From assembly GCA_002501695.1 (NCBI GenBank), contig DANZ01000030.1, positions 1-7,651 of the forward strand: DNA of 7,651 bases, written 5' to 3'. Each line of letters begins with the position of its first letter. Positions within the stretch are counted from its first letter, which is position 1. This document shows positions 1 through 5,162 of this stretch, one piece after another. A program made the translations under genes and the position numbers. The notes under the pieces were generated by a model. It was not told where the DNA came from and searched no databases. It was given only the letters and a program-made list of their open reading frames with translations. Source of the DNA: Methanolobus sp. UBA474 (GTDB lineage: Archaea; Halobacteriota; Methanosarcinia; Methanosarcinales; Methanosarcinaceae).

Positions 1-102
1 AGGGAGTCACCCCGGGCAGAGCCCCCGAAAAAGAGGAAGTCTCTGGATGATGTAATGAACCTTAATCTTCCTGATAACTATGAGGAGGAATTCTGGAAAT
101 AA
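1..102 (+). CDS. C-terminal tail of an unidentified protein (5' end outside window)
   Basis: Frame 1 is open from the first base to TAA at 100-102, giving 33 residues. They are charged: a basic patch, PPKKRK, is followed by an acidic, polar end closing with NYEEEFWK. This looks like a disordered C-terminal tail, and no domain can be recognised from so short a piece. The next gene starts 18 bases downstream on the same strand and in the same frame, so the two may be co-transcribed. That the frame is coding is inferred from codon choice and from the sensible end just before a new gene; the product is unknown. Confidence 0.55.
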   Translation, partial: RESPRAEPPKKRKSLDDVMNLNLPDNYEEEFWK

Positions 103-120
103 CCCCCTCTCCCTTTTCTT
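103..120 (+). other. 18-nt all-pyrimidine spacer before the glycosylase gene
   Basis: Every base from 103 to 120 is C or T, so no Shine-Dalgarno can exist directly before ATG 121. The nearest purine-rich anti-SD match, GAGGAGGA at 82-89, lies about 30 bases upstream inside the previous gene. The spacer also ends in TTTTCTT, resembling an oligo-T archaeal terminator. Initiation may be by reinitiation after the upstream gene or on a leaderless transcript; the sequence does not decide. Confidence 0.4.
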
Positions 121-753
121 ATGAACGTGAGAAACAACAACCTGCTTAAGGTCTATCAGATACTCCTGGAAGAATTAGGCCCTCAATACTGGTGGCCTGC
201 TGAAACGGCTTTTGAAGTTGTTGTGGGCGCTATGCTTACCCAGCAGACAAAATGGTCCAATGTCGAAAAAGCCATATGTGATCTCAAAGGGCATGGCCTG
301 CTTCACCCCCGCACACTTGCAGAAGCAGATCTTCTCCTGCTTGAAGAACTGATCCGATGCTGTGGCTTCTATCGACAGAAAGCATCCCGATTGAAGAATA
401 TTGCCTCCTTTTTCGCTGAAAACCCGATGGACGATGTTTTTTCACTGCCCGTTGACCTCTTAAGGGAGAAGATGCTATCTTTGAAAGGGGTAGGCAACGA
501 AACCGCAGACAGCATAATACTCTATGCTGCCCATAAGCCCCGCTTTGTGATAGATGCATATACGACCCGTATCTTGAAGTGCATGGGCACGGAGGGTGAT
601 TACATGCAGCTACAGCATCTCTTCGAGAGCGCTCTGCCTGAAGATGTAGGACTCTACCAGGAATATCATGCACTGATCGTGGAATACTCCAAGACCTTCT
701 GCGGCAGGGGCAGATGCAGTGAGTGTCTGCTGTGGCCAGGCCCTGATGACTAA
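121..753 (+). CDS. Endonuclease III-family DNA glycosylase, MagIII-like
   Basis: This 210-residue HhH-GPD protein should remove damaged bases (base excision repair). The N-terminal WWPAETAFEVVVGAMLTQQT (about 24-43), CGFYRQKA (81-88), the helix-hairpin-helix LKGVGNETADSI (121-132) and the catalytic aspartate in FVIDAYTTR (Asp145) follow the subgroup that includes Helicobacter MagIII, a 3-methyladenine glycosylase. The lysine that bifunctional Nth has in the hairpin (GVGRKTA) is Glu here, so a monofunctional glycosylase is expected. At the C-terminus only three cysteines remain (194, 199, 202; C-x4-C-x2-C). The fourth [4Fe-4S] ligand of Nth is absent, so the cluster is probably lost or altered. 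ATG 121 is the only in-frame ATG near the preceding stop, yet no Shine-Dalgarno precedes it. The next gene follows 10 bases after the stop. The substrate is inferred; the family is secure. Confidence 0.9.
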   Translation: MNVRNNNLLKVYQILLEELGPQYWWPAETAFEVVVGAMLTQQTKWSNVEKAICDLKGHGLLHPRTLAEADLLLLEELIRCCGFYRQKASRLKNIASFFAENPMDDVFSLPVDLLREKMLSLKGVGNETADSIILYAAHKPRFVIDAYTTRILKCMGTEGDYMQLQHLFESALPEDVGLYQEYHALIVEYSKTFCGRGRCSECLLWPGPDD

Positions 754-757
754 GGAG
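752..757 (+). promoter_or_regulatory. Shine-Dalgarno site that fixes the CDIN1-like start
   Basis: AAGGAG overlaps the glycosylase stop codon and sits 6 bases before ATG 764. It favours that ATG over the in-frame GTG at 719, which would overlap the preceding gene by 35 bases, and points to translational coupling of the pair. Confidence 0.8.
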
Positions 758-763
758 ATATAT

Positions 764-1540
764 ATGGACATCGATACCTACGAACAGATATACAGTTCCC
801 TGCAGGGGGTTGATGATATTGACCGAGTGTCAGAAATGTTCTCACAACCAGTGGGTGTGATATATTCTATACTCAACCAGAAGACAGTCACAAATGTGAA
901 GAAGATCTTTTCCCGCGTACAGGAAAGGAGCGGCAAGCACCTGGCTATGTGGCAGAAGGGCACGACCATTGTCCAGATAGCCCGAAAGAACCGCCTTCCT
1001 GCAACTCTTATGGCTGCCATGATACTGGCTGAGATGGGTATTCCCAAAAAGCCTTTTCTTCGATCGATAGAAGAACTTCCTGACATGCGGCTCAAAAAAG
1101 AAGTAAAGGAAGCCATGCAATCGGATCATTTCTTCTCCCCGCGTGCTCATGAGGTCCATACCGTCAAAGGGAAAATGGGTGAGTCGATACTTGAGAAATG
1201 GCTTCAGGAGCAGGGTGTGTCATACAGGACAGAGAACGACCTGCGGGCATTGGGAATTGCAAAAACGCCGGATTTCCTGCTGGACTATCCCATTGAGATC
1301 AATGATAAGCAAATATCGTGGATAGAAAGCAAGGCCCTGTTCGGCGATGAGAAAGAGCATCAATATTATATGAAAAAACAATTCACCGATTATGAAGGGA
1401 ACTTCGGCACCGGTATGGTCGTTTACTGGTACGGTTTCCTTGATGGCATAAAGATGGATGGACACCTTATCAAAGACTACAGGTTCTTTGAGGGGTCCGA
1501 CACAATCGATGAATTGCTAAACCACGGTGTTCAGTGGTAG
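764..1540 (+). CDS. CDIN1 (C15orf41)/TPD-motif protein, PD-(D/E)XK nuclease fold
   Basis: The protein is 258 residues from ATG 764. Residues about 1-125 are helical and fit the paired helix-turn-helix region described for this family (IVQIARKNRLPATLMAAMIL looks like one such unit). The C-terminal half carries the nuclease-fold signatures: Glu140 in KGKMGESILEKWL, TPDFLL (168-173) that gives the TPD name, WIESKALFGD (186-195) with Glu188 and Lys190 as the E-x-K pair, and FGTGMVVYWYG (214-224). Human CDIN1 binds Codanin-1 and is mutated in congenital dyserythropoietic anaemia type I. The archaeal role is unknown, but conservation of Asp170, Glu188 and Lys190 suggests DNA cleavage or binding. 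The place directly behind a DNA glycosylase supports a DNA repair or chromatin job. Family assignment is from motif recognition. Confidence 0.85.
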   Translation: MDIDTYEQIYSSLQGVDDIDRVSEMFSQPVGVIYSILNQKTVTNVKKIFSRVQERSGKHLAMWQKGTTIVQIARKNRLPATLMAAMILAEMGIPKKPFLRSIEELPDMRLKKEVKEAMQSDHFFSPRAHEVHTVKGKMGESILEKWLQEQGVSYRTENDLRALGIAKTPDFLLDYPIEINDKQISWIESKALFGDEKEHQYYMKKQFTDYEGNFGTGMVVYWYGFLDGIKMDGHLIKDYRFFEGSDTIDELLNHGVQW

Positions 1541-1812
1541 ATACCCAGATCTACTTCAACCTCGGTGTTTTGTTCAATGGTTTTTTCGGGAATTGGCTTT
1601 TCAGTCTGTATGAAGACGTTCTTGGTATACACCTGGTATACTTCCTCTTCGTCGTACAGTACTGCTTCGTTGTTGATGGTCGCGTGGTTGCCGTGAACTG
1701 CCAGGAAAGGTACAGCTTCCTGCTCATTGGGTTCACATCGGTTCTTCATGTAGAGTATGTCCATGGATGTACACATAGGCATATCTACTTTCGTGGTGGT
1801 TATGCGGGTCAT
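1531..1812 (-). CDS. Small acidic hypothetical protein (93 aa)
   Basis: I do not recognise this family. The product has a charged N-terminal part with two cysteines (14 and 26), then a glutamate-rich stretch (YDEEEVYQVY, about 53-62) and an acidic C-terminus ending DLGIYH. It is soluble, with no signal peptide or membrane segment. It is preferred over the overlapping plus-strand frame because its codons match the neighbours (AAC, GAA, ACC, GTA favoured) and its composition is protein-like; the opposite frame is implausibly rich in F, Y, V and L. A TATA-like element lies about 25 bases upstream of the ATG, and no Shine-Dalgarno is present, which fits a leaderless mRNA. Its 3' end runs 10 bases into the end of the convergent CDIN1-like gene. 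Confidence 0.65.
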   Translation of the reverse strand: MTRITTTKVDMPMCTSMDILYMKNRCEPNEQEAVPFLAVHGNHATINNEAVLYDEEEVYQVYTKNVFIQTEKPIPEKTIEQNTEVEVDLGIYH

Positions 1813-1830
1813 CGTAATTACTATACTGAA

Positions 1831-1844
1831 TACTTATTAATACC
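1831..1844 (-). promoter_or_regulatory. Candidate TATA box for the 93-aa gene
   Basis: On the minus strand the stretch reads GGTATTAATAAGTA, centred about 25 bases upstream of the ATG at 1812. Archaeal transcription starts roughly 25 bases after the TATA centre, so the start site would fall on or next to the ATG. This is pattern inference only. Confidence 0.4.
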
Positions 1845-2077
1845 TTGCGGTTCGCCCTCCTACGAACAATCTACATTATTTAAGAAGGAATGACTCTTGC
1901 CATCATCTTTCAGAAGTTGCCGCTTTCTCAACAATGTCTCCTCCGGAATGTCCGCGTTATGGGCAGAACTCCATTTGCCGCATATACGAGCACATATGTC
2001 CATTCATTTCTGCGTACCCTTGCGGGGCCGGAAGTATCCATGACCGGAAATCCCCATCCTGCCATTTTAAGCAAAGG
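1845..2077. other. Gene-free stretch between the 93-aa gene and the lysS promoter
   Basis: Open frames of 91 codons (+, from 1890) and 62 codons (-, from 2145) occur but have no usable ribosome binding site (the AAGGA before 1890 touches the ATG) and no recognisable sequence. No tRNA or other RNA gene is apparent. The stretch holds three copies of a CCGGAA-n(1-3)-TCC element (1943-1953, 2028-2039, 2044-2052) and otherwise nothing I can name. Confidence 0.4.
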
Positions 2078-2085
2078 TTATAATA
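2078..2085 (+). promoter_or_regulatory. Candidate lysS TATA box
   Basis: TTATAATA is preceded by purine-rich AAGCAAAGG (2069-2077), as expected for a TFB recognition element. A start near 2107-2111 would leave a leader of about 85-90 nt before lysS, with a small stem TCTCT/AGAGA (about 2109-2127) near its 5' end. A second AT-rich site at 2162-2170 would put the start after the Shine-Dalgarno and is less likely. Confidence 0.4.
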
Positions 2086-2185
2086 GTAGCAATAATTTAA
2101 GGTTACAATCTCTTGATCTCCTAGAGACCAATTGCATGAAACCAATCAGTAAGACAATTACCTAAATTATCCATTTTCTGGTACT

Positions 2186-2190
2186 GGTGA
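2186..2190 (+). promoter_or_regulatory. GGTGA ribosome binding site that fixes the lysS start
   Basis: GGTGA matches the archaeal anti-Shine-Dalgarno (GGAGGTGATC) and lies 5 bases before ATG 2196. It favours that ATG over the in-frame GTG at 2187, which lies inside the GGTGA itself. Confidence 0.65.
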
Positions 2191-2195
2191 AAAGA

Positions 2196-3788
2196 ATGGC
2201 AGATATCACACACTGGGCGGATGTAGTTGCAGACGAGGTCCTTGTCAAAGGCAGGAAGCACCTCGTTGCAACAGGAATAACGCCATCAGGTCATATTCAT
2301 ATAGGCAATATGCGCGAGGTCGTGACAGCGGATGCAGCGTACAGGGCTCTTCTTGATAAAGATGCGCAGGCTGAGTTCGTCTACATTGCGGACACTTACG
2401 ATCCCCTCAGGAAGGTCTACCCTTTCCTTGACGAAAGCTACGCTGAGCATGTAGGCAAACCATTGTCAGATGTGCCGTGCCCCTGCGGGAAACACAAGAG
2501 TTACTCTGAGCATTATCTTGAGCCTTTCCTTGTGGCTCTTAAGCGCCTGGGGATACATCCTACCGTATACAGGGCGGATGAGCTGTACAAGCAGGGCGTC
2601 TATACCGATGCCATCAAGAAAGCACTCGTGAAAAGAAATGAGATCGCAGCCATCCTTAAGAATGTCTCCGGTAAGACACCTGCAGAGACATGGAGCCCGT
2701 TCAATCCTATATGCAGTGCATGCGGCAAGATAAACACTACCATTGTCACCGGCTTTGACCTGGATGCCGAAACTGTCGATTACAGTTGCTCCTGCGGGAA
2801 CTCAGGCACAGTTTCTATGAGAGGCGGAGGCAAGCTTACATGGCGTGTGGACTGGCCGGCAAGATGGAAGGCTCTTGGGGTCACTGTGGAACCCTATGGC
2901 AAGGACCATGCATCAAGGGGCGGTTCCTACGACACCGGTGTGCTGATAGCAAAGGAGGTATTCGGATATGATGCTCCTTACCCCATTGTGTATGAGTGGA
3001 TCATGCTCGGTAACGAGGGAGCCATGTCATCTTCATCCGGTGTGGTAGTTTCCATCTCGGACATGCTCAAAGTTGTGCCCCCTGAGGTGCTCAGGTACCT
3101 TATCATACGCACCAAGCCTGAAAAGCACATCAAGTTCGATCCCGGGCAGCCATTGCTGACCCTTGTGGACGAGTTCGAGCGCCTCCATTCCATTGATAGC
3201 CCTGGCTCCTACGAAAAGAGGATACTGGAACTGTCGCATGCCGTAGGCATCTGTCATACGGAGATACCGTTCAAGCATATGATAACTATTTATCAGGCAG
3301 CAGGCGGGGACTTTGATAAGATCATGCTCATCGTTAAAAGGGCAGGCTACGACACTAAGAATGAGAGATGCATAAAGGAGCTGGCTGATAACGTCGGTAA
3401 CTGGCTTGAGATGTATGCTCCCGCGTTTGCAAAGTTCAGCGTGAAAGATGAACTCCCGGTGCAGGCCGCCAGTCTTTCCGGGCTCCAGCGGGCTTTCCTG
3501 TCCTCCTTCTCAAAGATCATCTCGCAGATGCCTGAAATAAGCGGAGAGGATTATCACAACCTGGTCTATTCAGCAAAGGACCAGGGATCCGAACTGACCC
3601 TGGAAATGGCGCAGCTCCTGGATGTTAGTCCTGAGCAGGTACAGGCGGACCCCAAAGAGCTCTTCAAGGCTGTCTATACTGCTGTGCTCGGACAGCAGTC
3701 AGGTCCCAAGGCAGGATGGTTCCTTTCCTCTCTGGAAAAGGACTTCCTGGTGGAGCGTTTCAGGGAAGCTGCAGACTATAAGCCCTGA
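2196..3788 (+). CDS. lysS: Lysyl-tRNA synthetase, class I
   Basis: This enzyme charges tRNA-Lys with lysine, using ATP, in the cytoplasm. From ATG 2196 it has 530 residues, the usual length for archaeal class I LysRS. The Rossmann-fold HIGH signature is GHIHIGN (32-38) after HLVATGITPS, and the KMSKS loop is the form GAMSSSSG (275-282). Cysteine clusters CPCGKH (95-100), CSAC (173-176) and CSC (198-200) fit the zinc-binding insertions. WRVDWPARW (216-224) and the C-terminal GPKAGWFLSSLEKDFL (503-518) are conserved landmarks. It is unrelated to the class II enzyme of most bacteria; some Methanosarcina carry both types. The start is supported by GGTGA five bases upstream and by homologues beginning at MAD..HWAD. 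A methyltransferase gene follows after one base and is probably co-translated. Confidence 0.97.
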   Translation: MADITHWADVVADEVLVKGRKHLVATGITPSGHIHIGNMREVVTADAAYRALLDKDAQAEFVYIADTYDPLRKVYPFLDESYAEHVGKPLSDVPCPCGKHKSYSEHYLEPFLVALKRLGIHPTVYRADELYKQGVYTDAIKKALVKRNEIAAILKNVSGKTPAETWSPFNPICSACGKINTTIVTGFDLDAETVDYSCSCGNSGTVSMRGGGKLTWRVDWPARWKALGVTVEPYGKDHASRGGSYDTGVLIAKEVFGYDAPYPIVYEWIMLGNEGAMSSSSGVVVSISDMLKVVPPEVLRYLIIRTKPEKHIKFDPGQPLLTLVDEFERLHSIDSPGSYEKRILELSHAVGICHTEIPFKHMITIYQAAGGDFDKIMLIVKRAGYDTKNERCIKELADNVGNWLEMYAPAFAKFSVKDELPVQAASLSGLQRAFLSSFSKIISQMPEISGEDYHNLVYSAKDQGSELTLEMAQLLDVSPEQVQADPKELFKAVYTAVLGQQSGPKAGWFLSSLEKDFLVERFREAADYKP

Positions 3789-3789
3789 T

Positions 3790-4422
3790 ATGGAGCGGTT
3801 GCGGCCTTCCCATCTTCTTGCATGGGAGGAGGAATACAGGCATGTGGTATGGGGCGGCCCAAGGTCCATCTCTGTTGTGGAGGGAACGATCCCTCCCGGC
3901 TCCCGTGTGCTGGATGCAGGGTGCGGGAACGGAAGGTATCTGCTCCCTCTATCACGGAAATATAATGTCGTGGGTATCGATATTTCGGTAAATGCGCTGT
4001 CAAAGGCGCGCTCTTATCTTGACAGGAGCGGTCAGCGCGCCGAATGCATTGCTTCCACGATCACGGCTCTTCCTTTTTCTGACCGATCGTTCGATGCGGT
4101 GGTATGCTATGGTGTCCTGCAGCACCTTCTTGAAAACGAGAGAGCACTTGCTGCTCAAGAGCTCAAGAGGGTCCTCAAGCCCTCGGGAGTACTCTTCATC
4201 GAGGTTTTCGGCACTGATGATATGAGGTTTGGGGGGCAGGAGATCGAGAATAACACCTTCGTTAGAAAAGGCGGGATCGTATACCACTATTTCACGGAGC
4301 TCGAACTGGTTTCACTGCTAAGCGGGTTCACACAGGTAGATATGGAAAGTATCAGAACAGAAAAATCATTTAGAGGCGAGCCTCACACCCGCCACCATAT
4401 AAAGGGAAAAGCCATCCTTTAG
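3790..4422 (+). CDS. Class I SAM-dependent methyltransferase
   Basis: The 210-residue product has the Rossmann-like methyltransferase core: motif I VLDAGCGNGRYL (40-51) binds S-adenosylmethionine, the acidic residue of motif II is Asp64 in VGIDIS, ALPFSDRSFDAVVCYGVLQH (93-112) covers motifs III-IV, and LKPSGVLFIEVFG (129-141) is the following strand. The acceptor is not evident. The C-terminal YHYFTELELVSLL (165-177) and the arginine/histidine-rich end slightly recall Trm9-type tRNA methyltransferases, and the position right behind lysS would suit a tRNA substrate, but this is inference. ATG 3790 begins one base after the lysS stop (TGATATG) with no good Shine-Dalgarno, so translational coupling is likely. 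The frame is open further upstream inside lysS, but that part is unlike the family. The 3' end overlaps the convergent BofA-like gene. Confidence 0.9.
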   Translation: MERLRPSHLLAWEEEYRHVVWGGPRSISVVEGTIPPGSRVLDAGCGNGRYLLPLSRKYNVVGIDISVNALSKARSYLDRSGQRAECIASTITALPFSDRSFDAVVCYGVLQHLLENERALAAQELKRVLKPSGVLFIEVFGTDDMRFGGQEIENNTFVRKGGIVYHYFTELELVSLLSGFTQVDMESIRTEKSFRGEPHTRHHIKGKAIL

Positions 4423-4673
4423 AAGGCAATGCCAAGGTAGCTCAATATTATTATAAGCAGGGCCCCGACAATTCCTGCTATGGCACAGATAAGGATAACG
4501 ATCCATGTATAGGCTATGTCAAGTCCCAGCAGGATGTTTGCGATAACAAGGACCAGAAGCCCTAATACAGCATTCACCGCCATCTTTGTAGCAGTTTTCA
4601 ATACCTTGAACAGAATAACTGCAACTATAATCGCTATTAATAATATGAATATCTCATTCATCATAGTTACCAT
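4419..4673 (-). CDS. BofA-like (pro-sigma-K processing inhibitor family) membrane protein
   Basis: This is an 84-residue, almost wholly hydrophobic protein with three predicted membrane segments (about 7-25, 33-51, 56-80). The conserved family pieces are KMAVNAVLGLLVLVIANILL (30-49) and the C-terminal GALLIIILSYLGIAF (70-84), which match archaeal members of the BofA family. In Bacillus BofA holds the SpoIVFB protease inactive in the forespore membrane. Archaea have no such pathway, so the function here is unknown. The start is uncertain: ATGs at 4673, 4664 and 4661 are all in frame, and a TATA-like element near 4691-4699 would start the transcript between them, favouring 4664 or 4661 (MNEIFILLIAII, 80 residues) on a leaderless message. 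Its stop codon overlaps the stop of the convergent methyltransferase. Confidence 0.85.
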   Translation of the reverse strand: MVTMMNEIFILLIAIIVAVILFKVLKTATKMAVNAVLGLLVLVIANILLGLDIAYTWIVILICAIAGIVGALLIIILSYLGIAF

Positions 4674-4700
4674 ATTTATATGGTCTTAATTAGTATTTAA
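4672..4700 (-). promoter_or_regulatory. Candidate promoter region of the BofA-like gene
   Basis: The minus strand carries two TATA-like stretches, TTAAATACT (4699-4691) and ATATAAAT (4680-4673). The first is better placed, giving a start near 4666-4670 beside the alternative ATGs. The region begins just past the terminator of the upstream 27-codon gene, so the BofA-like gene is probably a separate transcript. Confidence 0.35.
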
Positions 4701-4722
4701 CAATTGCTAAAAAAGTCTGTTG

Positions 4723-4747
4723 AAAAAAAGAGGAGTTTTATCTCCTC
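4723..4747 (-). terminator. Intrinsic terminator of the 27-codon gene
   Basis: On the minus strand a perfect 6-bp stem GAGGAG/CTCCTC (4747-4742 with 4735-4730) closes a 6-base ATAAAA loop and is followed at once by seven T (4729-4723). It begins 28 bases after the stop codon at 4776. Archaea usually terminate on oligo-T alone, so a bacterial-looking hairpin here is notable and also marks the end of the small gene. Confidence 0.75.
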
Positions 4748-4775
4748 AAAAGAACGAAAGTCAAGAAATGTACAA

Positions 4776-4859
4776 TTACTTCTTTTTCTGATCCTTTGCT
4801 GGAGCAGCTTTTGCTCCCTTCTTGTCATCCTTCTTCTGATCTTTTGGTGCCATTGCCAT
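4776..4859 (-). CDS. 27-aa lysine-rich peptide (hidden small gene)
   Basis: Reading the minus strand from ATG 4859 gives 27 codons and TAA at 4778-4776. The peptide begins MAMAPKDQKKDD and ends APAKDQKKK. It has ten lysines, four aspartates, six alanines, no aromatic or large aliphatic residue, a net charge of about +6, and an internal repeat (AP..KDQKK twice). It must be disordered and soluble; nucleic-acid or ribosome contact is possible but unproven. The gene is supported by a perfect 8-base Shine-Dalgarno GGAGGTGA (4873-4866) 6 bases before the ATG, an intrinsic terminator just downstream, and a strong TATA box about 160 bases upstream of the likely leader. I do not recognise a named family. 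A competing plus-strand frame across the same bases has no ribosome binding site. Confidence 0.75.
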   Translation of the reverse strand: MAMAPKDQKKDDKKGAKAAPAKDQKKK

Positions 4860-4861
4860 TA

Positions 4862-4885
4862 TATCTCACCTCCCATGGAGAGATA
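4862..4885 (-). promoter_or_regulatory. Hairpin that sequesters the Shine-Dalgarno of the 27-codon gene
   Basis: In the minus-strand RNA, UAUCUC (4885-4880) pairs with GAGAUA (4867-4862). The adjoining UCC (4879-4877) pairs with GGA (4873-4871) across a 3-base AUG loop, with GGU bulged out. Nine pairs thus cover most of the Shine-Dalgarno GGAGGUGA (4873-4866). This would limit ribosome access unless opened by heat, a ligand, a protein or a translating ribosome. The loop AUG also opens a 5-codon frame (MGGEI) whose UAA overlaps the gene's own AUG (UAAUG). Confidence 0.6.
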
Positions 4886-5020
4886 CCCTCGTATATTTTG
4901 TAAAGAGTTCAAACATGCTATACAGGTTCTTGAAGCATTCAATGCTGCGTTAACCACATAGAGCTGTTATCATACTTTGTAGATTGATTCAACCGCTAAT
5001 TCATGCCATTTAACCAATCT
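4886..5020 (-). other. Probable long 5' leader of the 27-codon gene
   Basis: If transcription starts about 25 bases after the TATA box at 5039-5051, the message has a leader of about 160 nt. It contains a small GCAT/ATGC hairpin (about 4935-4945), a 16-codon frame ending inside the Shine-Dalgarno (4866-4916) and a second TATA-like stretch (4891-4900, minus CAAAATATAC) that would start transcription too close to keep the Shine-Dalgarno intact. No known riboswitch is recognisable. No other gene is seen between 4886 and 5180. Confidence 0.4.
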
Positions 5021-5038
5021 AAGAACTAATATACGCAC

Positions 5039-5051
5039 AATATATATAAAA
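5039..5051 (-). promoter_or_regulatory. Strong TATA box, likely for the 27-codon gene
   Basis: The minus strand reads TTTTATATATATT, the best TATA match in the window, preceded by purine-rich AAAGGTAG. The plus strand offers no gene to serve downstream, whereas the minus strand leads to the 27-codon gene, so the minus orientation is preferred. A start near 5020 is expected. Confidence 0.5.
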
Positions 5052-5162
5052 CTACCTTTTATTGCGTTTTTCAAGTATTCAGCTTCTGATTCTTATTTAA
5101 AATCAGTTTAAAGATGCCACCTGAAGTATCACCTGTGGTAAATAAAAACGTTCATTTTTTCT

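Noticed and set aside
1534..1893. Plus-strand 119-codon open frame
   Set aside because: It is antisense to the 93-aa gene, has an unnatural F/Y/V/L-rich composition, starts inside the CDIN1-like gene's end and has no ribosome binding site.
1921..1945. Minus-strand 24-codon frame behind GGAGGAG near 1940
   Set aside because: It needs a TTG start at 4-base spacing, has no recognisable sequence and no promoter or terminator support.
1841..2060. Possible tRNA remnant (GCGGTTCGCC and nearby GC-rich pieces)
   Set aside because: No acceptor stem, anticodon arm or paired T-arm can be assembled around them on either strand.
1890..2165. Plus-strand 91-codon open frame upstream of lysS
   Set aside because: AAGGA touches the ATG with no spacing, the residues resemble no family, and the frame covers the likely lysS promoter.
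3622..3789. 56-codon upstream extension of the methyltransferase
   Set aside because: It lies wholly within lysS in another frame, and the family core begins properly from ATG 3790.
4704..4961. Plus-strand 85-codon open frame with a hydrophobic middle
   Set aside because: It is the antisense of the lysine-rich small gene (AAG codons read back as Leu/Phe) and of its terminator, and lacks a ribosome binding site.
5086..5106. CTGATT/AATCAG inverted repeat considered as a terminator
   Set aside because: It is only 6 bp with a 9-base AT-rich loop and no T tract on either side, so chance in AT-rich DNA is likely.
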